This document shows, in pieces, positions 19,965 to 32,041 of a stretch of DNA of 64,000 bases. Under the pieces are notes generated by a model. It was not told the DNA's origin. It ran no database searches and saw only the letters and a program-made list of their open reading frames with translations. The position numbers and the translations under genes were made by a program. Source of the DNA: Stomoxys calcitrans (Eukaryota; Arthropoda; Insecta; Diptera; Muscidae); NCBI RefSeq assembly GCF_963082655.1, contig NC_081554.1, positions 44,822,291 through 44,886,290 on the forward strand, written 5' to 3'. Every line of letters begins with the position of its first letter. Within the stretch, counting starts at the first letter, position 1.

Positions 19965-20955
19965 TAATTTTGTTATTCCGTTTGCAACACATCGAAATAT
20001 CCATTTCCGACCCTATAAAGTATATATATTCTTGATCGTTGTAAAAATCTATGACGATCTAGCCTTGTCCGTCTGTCTGTAGAAACTTTGCACAGATTTT
20101 TTTTTGTTCATTGGCAGGTAAAGTTCGAAAATGGGCTATATCGGACTATATCTTGAAATAGCCCCTATATAGACCGACCTGTCAATTTAAGGTCTAAGGC
20201 CCATAAAAAGCTAAGCTACATTTATTATCTGATTTCGCTGAAATTTGGGACTGTGAGTTGTGTTAGGCCACTCGTTATCGTTGTTCAATACGGAGCAGAT
20301 CGGTCCAGATTAAGATATAGCTGCCATATAGGCCGAATTATCAAATTAGGGTATTGGGCGCATGTATAAACTGATTTCGCTGAAAATTGGGACAGTAAGT
20401 TGTGTCCTTCAACATTCCTCTTCAATTTGGCTCAGATCGGTCCAGATTTGGATATAGCTGTCATATAGACCGATCTCTCGATTTAAGGTTTTGGGCCCAT
20501 AAAAGGTGCATTTATTATCCAATTTTGTTGAAATTTGGGACAGTAAGTTGTGTTAGGCCCTTCAACATTCTTCTTCAATTTGGCCCAGATCGGTTCCGAA
20601 TTTGATATAGCTGCCATATAGAATGATCTCTCGATTTAAGGTTTTGGGCCTCTAAAAGGCACATTTATAATCTGATTTCGCTGATAGTGACACTATGTAG
20701 GCTTTTCGACATCCGTGTCGCATATGGTTCAGATCGGTCTATATTTGAATATGGCTACCAAAAAGACCAATATTTTGTTCTACAAAATTGAACAATGACT
20801 TGTATTTATTAGACCAATGTCCGTGTCGCATTTGGTCCAAATCGGACCATAGCTGCTTTGGGGGCATAAATAATGCATTTTTTTTGTCAGATTACGACGA
20901 AAGATGGTTTTCATATATACCCGAGGAGGTGGGAACTTAACGCCTTTTTATTGTT
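19965..20955 (+). mobile_element. Mini-me/DINE-1-like element, type B, 5' end truncated
   Basis: Core 'gaccctataaagtatatata' then 'ttcttgatcg' and 'ccttgtccgtctgtctg'. Internal ~153-bp units carry 'gatatagctgccatatag', 'cataaaaggcgcatttatta' and 'gaaatttgggacagtgagtt'. Ends 'acccgaggaggtggg' and 'cgcctttttattg'. Confidence 0.75.
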
Positions 20956-21059
20956 TTTTCTTAAATGGTAGTTTTATTGATCCTTAACATTGCGTCTTAT
21001 TATCGGAGATAATAAGTAAAGGTTGGTTGAAAAGAGGGTATGGATAGTAATCCGTCCCA

Positions 21060-22096
21060 TGCCATTATGGACATACCCCTAAGCCAGAAATCGGCTTTTT
21101 GTGCGCTCTAAATACTAAAAAGTAACCTCGAAAAAGAAAATCTAAGTCAGGAATTCCGTGCTGCTTACAAAATCCCTAACTGTTTTCCATTCCACGCACC
21201 TAATTGCCGGTGTCTGTTAGCCGCGAAAGCCCGGCAATGAAATTGGAAATGCTCCAACGTATCACCATCTTCTCCACATGTCATCACTTGCCGCACCGAT
21301 TTTGCATAAGTGAGTTTGTAGTCCTATGTTTCCTGTTATTATATTTATTCCCACGATCCGAAAATCCCCATAGAATTTTCATCGTTCTATCGACCGTTTC
21401 GCTCTTCCACAAGAGTCTAATGCGCGTTCGCCCTGAACTCGGGCAGCGGGCTAAGAAAGTTTATTGATGGCAGTCCTCTGGCCTGCACTGCCAAATCATC
21501 TGCTTGTCCGATATCAAAATCTTTCTATTGAGGAAACGTAGTGCGTCAAATTGGCCCACCCTCGTCTTCTTCGCGAACAAGCAGATTTCAGTCTTCTCTG
21601 GGTTGATATTTAGACCTCTAAGTCTTGCACAGTCGTGTGCCACCCTTTCGGGCCTTATGCATAGCAGGTTGGGATTATTATTTCTTAGAAGGCGTCTGCG
21701 TAGCAAGCGTGCCCTATGGCATATAGGGCATATCGTAAGCATATAGTTTATCCAGTCTCTAAGGACTCGGTACACCCGGTAGGGGTCTAAAGATTTAATC
21801 AGCGTTAAAAACACCCCGATGTCAATGCATACCACGTCTTGTACCTCTTGGCATCGGAGGATTCGTCAATTTTACGCACAATCTCGTGCAGGGCAGTCTC
21901 CCCAGACCTTCTGTGGACATAGGCGTGCTGTTTGTACGCGGTTGTCCTACTCTTTATTATGGTATTGACAAAGCGTTCCATTGTTTTGAGTAGAAAGGAT
22001 GTAAGGCTGTAAGGCTGTTTTGCCAGACTTGGGTAGAAATACCACCCTTGCCTCCTGCCAGTCTTTCGGAGTATATGCAAGTCCTAGGCTTGCCTT
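21060..22096 (-). pseudogene. Jockey/LOA-like LINE fossil (RT core and RNase H/C-terminal pieces)
   Basis: Minus-strand frames read, in 5'-3' order, SLAKQPYSLTSFLLKTMERF (around 22020-21960; RT motif), QHAYVHRRSGETALHEIV (around 21930-21870), GLNINPEKTEICLF (around 21615-21570), and a C-terminal part shared with 35018-35290 ('gcatgtcatcacttgccgca' region). These are reverse-transcriptase and tail signatures of Jockey/LOA-type LINEs. The YADD block was not found, the middle is deleted, and stops break every frame. It ends where an RTE-like tail begins at 22097. Clade-level naming is uncertain. Confidence 0.65.
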
Positions 22097-22390
22097 GCTT
22101 TGATTGGCTATGACAGAATATTTGTTCCACTAGCCGAACGTAGAATAGCGTTCCAAGCGCCTCGTTCTTATGCGCTCATTCTAAAATCTCTGACACCAAG
22201 TTTCGAGGTGTCTCCCACACCTAGATCTTTCCATTGAGTTTTTGGTCTTCCCGGTTTGTCGCATACCACCGTGTTTGCCTTCAAAAGACTTCTTCTTAGC
22301 CAACGCAGCCGTTGTATTGTGATGCGTGTAACTATGCTATCGTCGTCATACAGCTCGTGGTTCATACGTCGCCTCAAGTCCAAGGCACAC
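22097..22390 (-). pseudogene. RTE-like LINE, 3' tail only
   Basis: The minus strand reads HELYDDDSIVTRITIQRLRW, then a proline-rich RPKTQWKD and GVRDFRMSA, the C-terminal tail also seen at 58751-59137 and 39980-40210. The 3' end 'ttggctatgacagaatattt' is shared with 58748, so this is a 5'-truncated insertion with a true 3' end. A SINE follows at 22540. Confidence 0.75.
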
Positions 22391-22539
22391 GGTGAAAATA
22401 GTGGCCAGATGGGTCGCCAGGTAGTTGGTCTCCTTCTTTAGAAACGCCGGAAATATTCCCTCAGGTGCGGGTGATGGTTTTAATGGTTTGAAGCTTTTCA
22501 AGGCTTCCTTTACCATAAATTCTGTAATAATAAGCCTTC

Positions 22540-22820
22540 AAATTCCAAAATTGGGCATGAACATTCCACTAAGTCCACTAAGTGCAGTCCGATTTAAGTT
22601 TAAGCTCAATGATAAGGGGCCTCCGAGCTCGAACAGCGTGGCGCAGTGCGACACCTCTTTGGAGAGAGGTTTTTACATGGCATAGTATCTCACAAATGTT
22701 GTCAGCATTAGGAGGGCAAAATCACCGTTGAAAATTTTCTCTGATGGTCTCGCCAGGATTCGAATCCAGGCGTTCAGCGTCAAAGGCGGACATGCTAACC
22801 TCTGCTCTATGGTGGCCTCC
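22540..22820 (-). mobile_element. tRNA-derived SINE with 9-bp target duplication
   Basis: Reverse of 30161-30471 with a small deletion in the middle. 'taagccttc' occurs at 22531-22539 and 22821-22829. Box-B-like 'aggattcgaatcc' lies near 22755-22767. Confidence 0.88.
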
Positions 22821-22829
22821 TAAGCCTTC

Positions 22830-23105
22830 GATCAATCTAATTATTCGAAGATAATGTTGTCTCCGTGAGTCCCGTCGTATCCTATGGAAAATGCGTTTTT
22901 AGCGAAAGCGTCAGCATGTCCTCCGTTGTCTCTACTCTCTTTCTCTCTCTCTCTCATGTCTTCTACTAGTGTTTCAATTGGAATATGGGTTTTTGAGAGA
23001 ACTTTTCCATATTGGCGGCATCAATAAACGCTTCCAGGAGGCACGTTTTACCGCTCCGATTATCTTTTTCTATTTCTCCTATTAAGTTTGCGTTTTTTTA
23101 CGACG
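22830..23105. other. Unassigned, with (TC)n microsatellite at about 22925-22968
   Basis: Contains 'ctctttctctctctctctc'. No gene or known repeat otherwise. Confidence 0.5.
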
Positions 23106-23106
23106 T

Positions 23107-23507
23107 GCTGTATTGTTGTTGAAGCCACATCTTCATGTGGAGGTGGCCATCCTCGTCAAGCTCCTGTAGGTGAGCAAGCTAGTTCCGGTCCAAAGAACCG
23201 ATCGCCGCGTGAACAGGGTGGCCATTGTTTATTTAAAGGCGCCAATAACCCGCCCTGTCATATCGAGCATCATAGGCAATCAGTATTTGTGCAAGAGCCG
23301 GTGCCACCCGGCCACTCACTGAGACTCTACGCTTGATACCGCTGCAGCTACTCCGTATGGAGCATTTTACTATGCGCAACCTGTGGACGCTTCCGGTAGC
23401 TCGCAGTTAAGCTTCACGTGACAGCAATGAACACCACACAGATGGGTCATCAATGTTCCAGTCTGTGTGGTGCTCACGGCTTTTCCGTGCCGGGTGTTAT
23501 AACAACT
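23107..23507 (-). repeat. Family B hairpin/(CAA)n repeat, best-preserved copy
   Basis: About 400 bp. Minus strand: 5' hairpin 'caccacacagac...atctgtgtggtg' (23430-23475), then the 'tcatatcgagcatc' region, then a short CAA tail at 23107-23120. It abuts the mini-me end at 23508 with no gap. Confidence 0.75.
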
Positions 23508-24606
23508 AAAAGCGTGCTCAGTTCGGCCGAGCCGAATCTTATATACCCTCCACCATGGACCGCATTTGTTAAGTTCTTTGTCCGGTATCTCTTTATAGGA
23601 AAACAAAGGAGAATGGAATAAAATTGGAGCTATATCAGGTTATAGACCGGTTCGGACCATACTTGGTTTGGATGTTGAGGACAGAGTACAAGTCAATGTG
23701 CAAAATTTCGGCCAAATCGGATAAGAATTGCGTCCTATAGGGGCTTAAGAAGTAAAATCGGTAGATCGATTTATATGGTAGCCATATTAGGTTATGAATC
23801 GATGTAGACCTATACTTGGCGTACTAGTTGTTGGAAGTCAATACAAAACACTTTATGCAAAATTTCAGCTAAATCGGATAATAATTGCACACTCTTAGGC
23901 TCAAGTAGTCAACACCCGAAATCGGGTTATATGGCAGCTATATCAGGTTATAAACTGATTTTGACCATACTTAATATGGTCATGGTCATAACAAAACACT
24001 TCATACAAAATTTCAGTCAAACCGGAAAGGAATTATGCCGTCTAGAGGATAAAGATTTTAAGAAGTCAATATCCAAGATCGGATTTAAATGGCAGATATA
24101 TCAAAACATAGACCGATATGGGCCATTGACAGTCCCAACTGGCTTACACTAATATGAGGTGTTTGGGGAAAATGTCAAGCGCCTTGCTTTATTCCTTCCA
24201 AGTTAACGTGCTTTCGACAGACGGACGGACGGACATGGCTAAGTCGGACATATACTTGTTAGGTCTCGGAATAATATTTCGATGCGTAACAAATGGAATG
24301 ACGAAAATTCACACAAAATTTCAGCCAAATCGGAAAAGAATTGCGCCGTCTAGAGGATCAAGAATTCAAGAAGTCAAGATCCAAGATTGCATTTTTATGG
24401 CAGTTATATATCAAAAAATGATGGGCCATTGACAGTCCCAACTGACTTACACTAATATGAGGCGTTTGGGCAAAATGTCAAGCGCCTTGCTTTATTCCTT
24501 CGAAGTGCTTTTGTAAGACGGACGGACATGGCTAAATCGGATATATACTTTGTTAGGTCTTGGAATTGTGATGCGTTCCCTACATCCGATGGTGGAGGGT
24601 ATAAAA
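23508..24606 (-). mobile_element. Mini-me/DINE-1-like element, type A
   Basis: Starts 'aacaactaaaagcgtgctca', then 'gttcggccgagccgaat' palindrome and 'tataccctccaccatgg'. Ends 'ccgatggtggagggtataaa'. Two copies of the GTCY-type terminal part (24190-24245 and 24465-24530) show an internal duplication. No coding capacity. Confidence 0.75.
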
Positions 24607-24687
24607 ATCTGTGAAACTCAAAATATCGTTAACATTTAGGCAATTGGTTCTGGGAAAGCGCCACCATTGTACCTTAGTACCCTCCAC

Positions 24688-24960
24688 CGTAAGAAGTGGG
24701 TATACTAACTTCGTCTTTCAGTTTGTAACACATCGAAATATTGGTCTAAGTATATATACTCTTGATCGTCATGATATTTTTAGCCAATCTAGTCGTCTTC
24801 GTTTGTCTGTCTGTCCGACTGTCTGTCTGTCAAAAGCACGCTAACTTTCTAAGAATGAAGCTAGAGGTGCTTGAAATTTTGCACAAATACTTCCTATTAT
24901 TGTATATAACGTCGGTTGGTATTTTAAATGCGTAGATATAGCTTCCATCAACTAATTTGT
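24688..24960 (+). mobile_element. Mini-me/DINE-1-like element, left end only
   Basis: 'aagtgggtatactaacttcg', (TA) core, 'ctcttgatcgtcatgat', then (GTCY)n 'gtctgtctgtccgactgtct'. It breaks off before the internal units. Confidence 0.75.
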
Positions 24961-25980
24961 TGATTTGACTTAAACTTTCATTATTAAGCCCCGTTGTAAC
25001 TCCAACCATTATTCATGCCAAGTATTGTACGAACGGTGAGTTTTGAAATGTTCATAATCTCATGCACATACCACAACCAGTAACCTCATGAACTCGGAAG
25101 ATTGTCAATGTTTTGTAAAGAAACAACCAAAGGCTAAGGAGATAATACAGACTGAAGTAGTTACATTAAACAACTCTCTGGTCACTAGGTCCTTTGGCTT
25201 CCTCATTCTTTTTCAATATTCAACAAAAAAGACTGTAAAAGAAAGAGAGAGAGAGAGGGAGAAGGAGAACGATGTCTTTGAATTAGACCCAATTCAATGA
25301 CAAGTTTTTTTTTTGCACACTTATAGAAAACTGACAAAGTGCATCTTTACAAACCAAACTAGCATTAAAGGAAAAGGTGAACAAAAAACTGTATGAAAAA
25401 AGTGAACTTTGTGGTTCTTTTCATTTTGCATTAATTCAATAAGATGTGGCTAAGTATGTCTAGAGTTTCATGACCGATAGTCCAACTCAACTTCCTTTTC
25501 AAGAAACTGACGTGATTGTAAGTTCGGTTACCCCAGTTTTATTGCTTCGTTGTTTTGTTTAAAAATGCATTTTTAAGGGGAAACAGAGGATGGGCTTCTT
25601 TTCAAGGGTCAGTTTATTGTAGACAATTTCACTTAAATTAGTTTCCCTTAGATTGTCACAGTTTATTAGGGTGAGCCACTGTTTTGAGTTGGTTGCCTTA
25701 AAAAAATAAAAATATTTTTTTTTTACCTATTTACGTCAGACTGGCCTTTATCCTCGTAGCGGGGAAAATAAACCCAAACACAACAAAGAACATCCCATGT
25801 TTTAAGTCCAAACGATTTTTCTCCAGTCCTTTGATCAGTCTGGCATCGTTATGACTTAAAACTTTAGATAGACCCAAAACTGAGAGGGCACAACATGTAC
25901 ACCGTAAGTCAGATATTCTCCATTTTGATTGTCCTCCTCATTGTCAGTACAGAGCTGTGTCGATATAATGCCATAACATA
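24960..25980. other. Unassigned, (GA)n microsatellite at about 25240-25262
   Basis: AT-rich with a poly(T) run near 25300-25315 and 25715-25730. The 70-residue open frame at 25088-25300 includes the GA microsatellite and has no recognised domain. Confidence 0.45.
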
Positions 25981-25984
25981 TAAT

Positions 25985-27262
25985 AACAAGTAAGAGTGTG
26001 CTAAGTTCGTCCGGGCCGAATTTTATATACCCTCCACCATGGATCGCATTTGTCGAGTTCTATGCGCGGTATCTCTTTTTAGACAAACTAAGAATATTGA
26101 ATAAGAACTGTTATGCTATTGGAGCTATATCAAGTTATAGTCCCATTCGGATCATAAATGAATGCTGAACATTGTAGAAGTCATTGTATAATATTTCAGT
26201 TCATTCGGATAAGAATTGCGTCTTGTAGGGTCTCAAGACACAAAATCGGGAGATAGGTTTATAAGGGAGCTACATCAAGCTATTGATCGATTCAGACCAT
26301 ATTAGTCACGTATGTTGAAGGTCATGAGAGAAGCCGTTGTAGAAAACTTCAGCCAAATCGGATGAGCATTGCGCCCTCTAGAGGTTCAAGAAGTCAAGAT
26401 CCCAGATCGGTTTATAGGCAGCTATATCAGGTTCTATACCGACTTACGCCATACTAAGCACATTTAAGCCAAATCGGATGAGAATTGCGCGTTCTATTGG
26501 CTCAATAAGTCAAGATCCAAGATCGGTTTATATTATACCAGATTATAAACCGATTTGAATCATACTTAGCACAGTTGTTGGAAATGATACAAAAAAACTA
26601 AGTGCAAAATTTCAATAAAATTGGATAAGAATTGCGCCCTCTAGAGGCTCAAGAAGTCAAGACCCAAGATCGGTTTATATGGCAGCTATATCAAAACATG
26701 GACCGATTATAACTGTACTTAGCGTAGTTATTGGAAGTGCTACCAAAACACTACGTGCAAAATTTCAGTTAAATCAGATGAGAATTGCGCCCTCTAGAGG
26801 CTCAAAAATCAAGACCCAAGATCGGTTTATATGGCAGCTATATCAAAACATGAACAGATTTAAACCATACTTAGCGTTGTTATTGAAAGTGCTACCAAAA
26901 CACTACGAGCAAAATTTCAATCAAATCGGGTAAGAATTGCGCCCTCTAGAGGCTCAAGAAGTCAAGACCCAAGATCGGTTTATATGGCAGCTATATCAAA
27001 ACATGGACCGATTTGGCCCATTTACAATCCCGACTGATCTACACTACTAAGAAGTATTCGTGCAAAATTTCAAGTGGCTAGCTTTACTTCTTCAGAAGTT
27101 TGCGTGCTTTCGACAGACAGACGGACGGACTTGGCTAGATCGACATAAAATGTCGCGACGATCAAGAATATATATACTTTATGGGGTCTTAGACGAATAT
27201 TTCGAGGAGTTACAAACAGAATGACGAAATTAGTATACCCCCATCCTATGGTGGAGGGTATG
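25985..27262 (-). mobile_element. Mini-me/DINE-1-like element, type A, near complete
   Basis: From 'aacaagtaagagtgtgctaa' and 'ttcgtccgggccgaa' to 'cctatggtggagggtatgaa'. Internal units 'gcgccctctagaggctcaag', 'aagtcaagacccaagatcgg' repeat about every 153 bp. The GTCY tract is reduced to 'gacagacagacggacggac'. Confidence 0.85.
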
Positions 27263-27610
27263 AAAATTACAGTGGCGAGCTGAAAAGGGCTCAGAACAAA
27301 TCTTGGGTGGAATTCTGCAGATCCGTGGAGGATACATCTGAGACCTTTAGAGTGAGGAAGATGCTTTCCTCGAGACCTATTACAGTGGGATATATTCCGA
27401 AGTCAGAGAATGTATGGACAATGTCTACTGGGCTAACACTAAAACTACTCGCTGATACACATTTCCCGGGAAGCTCTCCAACGGACAACGTGGCGCCAAA
27501 AGAGGCTGTCACTGATATGCATTCATCGGAGGTTATTGGGGAAATTGTGTTTGAGTCGAAAATCTTTTGGGCGATTAAAAGTTTGGTGGTCTTGATACAA
27601 CTCATTGTTT
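27262..27610 (+). pseudogene. Jockey/LOA-like LINE fragment, endonuclease-RT linker
   Basis: Plus strand 27290-27612 is one open frame: EFCRSVEDTSETFRVRKML, then LLADTHFPGSSPTDN and VIGEIVFESKIFWAIKS. The THFPGS block followed by a region leading to 'A-I-K-S' just before the reverse transcriptase is typical of the linker in Jockey/LOA/R1-like LINEs. Both ends are cut by mini-me elements. Decayed copies of the same block lie near 50925-51000 and 51355-51450. Although open it is a fragment, not a gene. Confidence 0.65.
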
Positions 27611-27611
27611 A

Positions 27612-28100
27612 AGATTTCGGCGAAGCTAAAAAACTCGTTTATTATAAGCCTAAGACCCGAAATCTTTTGGGCGGTTAAAAGTTTGGTGGTTTTTTATAAA
27701 CTCATTGTTTCAAATTTTAACAAAGTCGGCCAAAAAATTTGTCTATTATAGGCCTAAAACAGAAATCGGGTAATAAATGCGCCTGTTATAGGCTTAAGAC
27801 CTTAAATCGCTGGATCGGTCTATATGGCAGCTATATACAAATATAGTCCGATGTGGCCCATCCAAGAACTTAACCTGCGTATAGAAGAAATACAAGTCTG
27901 TGCAAAATTTCAACTCAATATCTCAATTGTTTAAGACTGCAGCGTGATTACAACTGACATACACGCGTACAGATAGATACACGGAAATCGTTAAGTCGTC
28001 TTAGAATTTTACGACGATAGACATTTCGATGTATTGCAAAGGGAATGGCTAAATGAATATACCCCCTATCCTATGGTGGTGGGTATAAAAATCCTTAATA
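27612..28100 (-). mobile_element. Mini-me/DINE-1-like element, type B fragment
   Basis: 'gaaatcgggtaataaatgcg', 'ggatcggtctatatggcagc' and the terminal 'cctatggtggtgggtataaa'. The first unit is duplicated (27605-27650 and 27655-27710). Confidence 0.7.
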
Positions 28101-28112
28101 TGAACGAAAGTA

Positions 28113-28319
28113 TTGGGTTGCCCAAAAAGTAATTGCGGATTCACAGCTTGTGACTATGTAATTGCATTCTTTCTTCTGTCAGTTATCAGCTGTTACTTTT
28201 AGCTTGCTTTAGAACAAAAGTGTAAAAAAAGTATATTTGATTAAAGTTCATTCTAAGCTTTATTAAAAATGCATTTACTTTCTTTTAAAAATTCCGCAAT
28301 TACTTTTTGGGCAACCCAA
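28113..28319. mobile_element. Mariner-derived MITE, 207 bp, TA target duplication
   Basis: Perfect ends 'ttgggttgcccaaaaagtaa' and its complement, with TA at 28111-28112 and 28320-28321. The interior matches the non-coding ends of the mariner at 18637. Confidence 0.95.
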
Positions 28320-28532
28320 TATTTTTCACCAAAGGGAATGTTTCCTTAAAAAGTTATAAAATTGATGATCTTTAAATGAAGCTTGCTAATCTTTGGCTCG
28401 AATCTTTAAAATTACGACAAACATGTTTTAAGTGCACCTATGATCCAAGAGAATCATTTCTTCCAAATTTCATGATTCTGGCCCTATCCATTTGGGCCGG
28501 ACGATGATCAGTCTGTCAGTCACGCTTTTCTT

Positions 28533-30058
28533 TTTATACCCACCACCGAAGGATGGGGGTATATTCATTTTGTCATTCCGTTTGCAACACATCGAAATAT
28601 CCATTTCCGACCCTATAAAGTATATATATTCTTGATCAGCGTAAAAATCTAAGACGATCTAGACATGTCCGTCCGTCTGTCCGTCTGTCTGTTGGAATCA
28701 CGCTACAGCCTTTAAAAATAGAGATATGGAGCTGAAACTTTGCACAGATTCTTTTTTTGTCCATAAGCAGGTTAAGTTCGAAGATGGGCTATATCGGACT
28801 ATATCTTGATATAGCCCCCATATAGACCGATCGGCCGATTTTGGGTCTTAGGCCCATAAAAGCCACATTTATTATCCGATTTTGCTGAAATTTGGGACAG
28901 TGAGTTATGTTAGGCCCTTCGACATTCTCCGTGAATTTGGTTCAGATCGGTCCAGATTTGGATATAGCTGCCATATAGACCGATCATCCGATTTAGGGTC
29001 TAAGTCCCATCAAAGCCACATTTATTATCCGATTTCGCTGAAATTTGGAACAGTGAGTTGTGTTAAGCCCTTCGACATCCTCCGTTAATTTGGCCCAGAT
29101 CGGTTCAGATTTGGATATAGCTGCCATATAGACCGATCATCCGATTTAGGGTCTAAGTCCCATAAAAGCCACATTTATTATCCGATTTCGCTGAAAATTG
29201 GGACAGTGAATTGCGTTAGGCCCTTCGACATCCTCCGTCAATTTGGCTCAGATCGGGCCAGATTTGGATATAGCTGCCATATAGACCAATCATCCGATTT
29301 AGGGTCTAAGTCCCATAAAAGCCACATTTATTATCCGATCTTGCTGAAATTTGAGACAGTAAGTTGTGTTATGCCTTTCGACATCTTTCTTCAATTTGGC
29401 CCAGATCGGTTCAGATTTGGATATAGCTGCCATATAGACCGATTTCTTGATTTATGGTTTTGGGCCCATAAAATACGTATTTATTATCCGATGTCGCCAA
29501 AATTTGGGACAGTGAGTTAAGTTAAACCCCTTGACATACTTCTGCAATATCGCACAGATCGGTTCAGATTTGGATATAGCTGCCATATTGGTCGATATCT
29601 ACGTTTTAGGTTTTGGGGCCATAAAAGACGCATTTATTGTCCGATGTCGCTGAAATTTTAGACAGTGAGTTTGGTTAGGCTCTTCGAAGTACTTCTTCAA
29701 TTTTGCCCAGATCGGTCGAAATTTGAATATAGCTGCCATATAGACCGATATCGCGATTTAAGGTCTTGGCCCCATAAAAGGCGCATTTATAATCCGATTT
29801 CACTGAAATTTGACACAGTGACTTATGTTAGGCTTTTCGACATCCGTGTCGTATATGGTTCAGATCGGTTTATTTTTAGATATAGCTAGTGTACTTTTAG
29901 TATTTGGTCCAAATCGGAACATATTTTGATTTAACTGATATGGGACATAAGGTATGAAATTTCCACCGATTTTTGATGAAAGGTGGTTTACATATATTCC
30001 CGAGGTGGTGGGTATCCAAAGTTCGGCCCGGCCGAACTTAACGCCTTTTTACTTGTTT
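28533..30058 (+). mobile_element. Mini-me/DINE-1-like element, type B, full length
   Basis: Begins 'tataccca' plus 'ccaccgaaggatgggggtat', core 'ctataaagtatatatattct', (GTCY)n 'gtccgtccgtctgtccgtct', at least six ~153-bp units, and ends 'ggtggtgggtatcc', palindrome 'agttcggcccggccgaact', 'tttttacttgttt'. It can serve as the reference copy for type B in this window. Confidence 0.88.
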
Positions 30059-30160
30059 ATAGAGAAGATGTTCATCCATTACTTGTTGTCCAAAGGTTAG
30101 TGAGATCATGGACGGACCGATGGGCTTGGCCAAATAAAATGAGGATGTTATTCTAGGTTT

Positions 30161-30471
30161 AGGAGGCCACCGTAGACCAGAGGTTAGCATGTCCGCCTAT
30201 GACGCTGAACGCCTGGGTTCGAATCCTGGCGAGACCATCAGAAAAAAATTTGTAAGCGGTGGTTTTCTCCTCCTAATGCTGGTAACATTTGTGAGCTACT
30301 ATGCCATGTAAAACATCTCTCTAAAGCGGTGTCGCACTGCGGCACGCCGTTCGGACTCGGCTATAAAAAGGAGGCCCCTTATCATTGAGCTTAAACTTGA
30401 ATCGGACTGCACTCATTGATATGTGAGAAGTTTGCCCCTGTTCCTTAGTGGCATGTTCATGGGAAACCTAG
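30161..30471 (+). mobile_element. tRNA-derived SINE, full length, 12-bp target duplication
   Basis: 311 bp between two copies of 'tattctaggttt' (30149-30160, 30472-30483). The head has an A-box-like 'tagaccagaggttagc' and a B box 'gggttcgaatcctgg', spaced as in a tRNA-derived Pol III promoter. The body contains 'cggctataaaaaggaggccc'. It is the reference copy for eight other SINE copies or fragments here. No reverse transcriptase partner is identified; the tail 'gttcatgggaaacctag' could be checked against LINE 3' ends. Confidence 0.93.
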
Positions 30472-30483
30472 TATTCTAGGTTT

Positions 30484-31570
30484 CTCCTACTCGGCTTTGC
30501 AAACAAATTCACAAATTTACAACACCCTACATCACGGTGGTAATGAACAAAAAAAACATTTGGTGAAAAGTTTGTGCTTGGTACTCGGTTTAGGTTGCAT
30601 TTGTATTAAAAAAAAACAAAAAAAAAAAAACTTTTTTACAGTTACGTGGAATACCAAAGCTAAAACGCAAAAGTGGCACTTGAATGAATTCATTTACAGT
30701 TAAACAGGAAGCAAACCACCAACTGAAATAGAGGACAACAGTTTGTTGAAAGCTTTACATCCGTTTAAATTGTTTTGAATCTGAGTGAAACCTCGACGAC
30801 CACTCAAAAGTAGGAAAACCCGCAAATTATTAAAAACTTCTTATTAACAAAGGAATTGTTTCGGTGACACAAGAATATGATGTGACTTTGTTAGCAAAGA
30901 AAAGCCAAGTTCCAGCATTTTATTACAAACATTGTTTTTTTTTGGTTTTTTAGCTACACTTTTTCACATTATAAGCTAAATTAGCTGGCAAATAGTTCCT
31001 CTAAAAGTTTTGGTCTGGTTAAATACCAGAAAATGTCCAAAATTAAAAACAAATTAAAGTTTGTCCTTCTTCGTTGTATGGTTATAACTTTGACATACAC
31101 TTTAGAAATCCTTTGTCTGAGCCCTTACGGCAACTCAAGCATAGCTGATGTCTTGAATTTGAAAAGGCATTTATTAAATTCTTTAAGTCCATCAAATGAG
31201 TGTGTATGCAAAGGAAACTATCGCACGTCTTATGTGTTAATGGGATGGTTTAGGACCGTTTATTACTATTGACATTTTAGTAAAGCTCTGACTTTTTGTG
31301 CCCTCCGCCCTAGGATGGGAGTATAGTAATTTTGTCATTCCGTTTGTAACACATTGCAATATTGATCTGAGACCCCACAAAGTACATATGTATTAGGATG
31401 GGTTTGTATAGAAAAATAAAAATAAAACCAGTACAGCAAAAACGTAATCTACATAAAATTCTAAGAAAAGTCTCTGAAGAAACCATGGATCTAAAATCAA
31501 ACCCTAATCCGCGATTGTCGATTTGAAAAAATCTATTATTTCTGCAATTAATTTTTTAGCAAAGGCGGGC
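30484..31570. other. Unassigned AT-rich stretch
   Basis: Poly(A) runs near 30610-30630. Short frames (30497-30703, 31033-31272) have no recognised domain. 31310-31390 resembles a mini-me end ('ttttgtcattccgtttgtaa'). Confidence 0.45.
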
Positions 31571-31711
31571 CTATAAAGAGTGATTTTTAAGAGCTTTAGG
31601 AAAGCTTTTCAAAAAAAAAAAAAAAAAAACAAACATATAAAATTCAGAAAAATTCACGAAATCATTATTTGAATCGACATTACGGTCCTTAAAATTTAAT
31701 GTTTGAAGATT

Positions 31712-32037
31712 GCAATGCAAATTGAAAATTTTGCCCATGAATATTCCACTAAGGAACAGGGACTAACTTCTCACATATCAATGAGTGCAGTCCGCTTCAT
31801 GTTTAAGCTCAATGAAAAGGGGCCTTCTTTTTTATATCCGAGTCCAAACGGCGTGCCGCAGTGCGACCCCTCTTTGGAGAGAAGTTTTATATGGCATAGT
31901 ACCTCACAAACCTGTTGCCAGCATTAGGAGGGGAAAACCACCGCAGAAAATTTTTTCTGATGGTCTAGCCAGGATTCGAACCTAGCCGTTCAGTGTCTAG
32001 GCGGACATGCTTACCTCTGCGCTATGATGGCCTCCTT
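31712..32037 (-). mobile_element. tRNA-derived SINE nested in the DNA transposon
   Basis: Flanked by 'tgtttgaagatt' at 31700-31711 and 32038-32049, a perfect 12-bp target duplication. Joining the flanks restores continuous transposon sequence. Confidence 0.92.
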
Positions 32038-32041
32038 TGTT

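Noticed and set aside
22755..22815. tRNA gene on the minus strand
   Set aside because: Same SINE head; flanking target duplication shows a retroposon.
30161..30240. tRNA gene
   Set aside because: A- and B-box-like sequences are present, but no complete cloverleaf with acceptor stem; it is the head of a SINE with target duplications.
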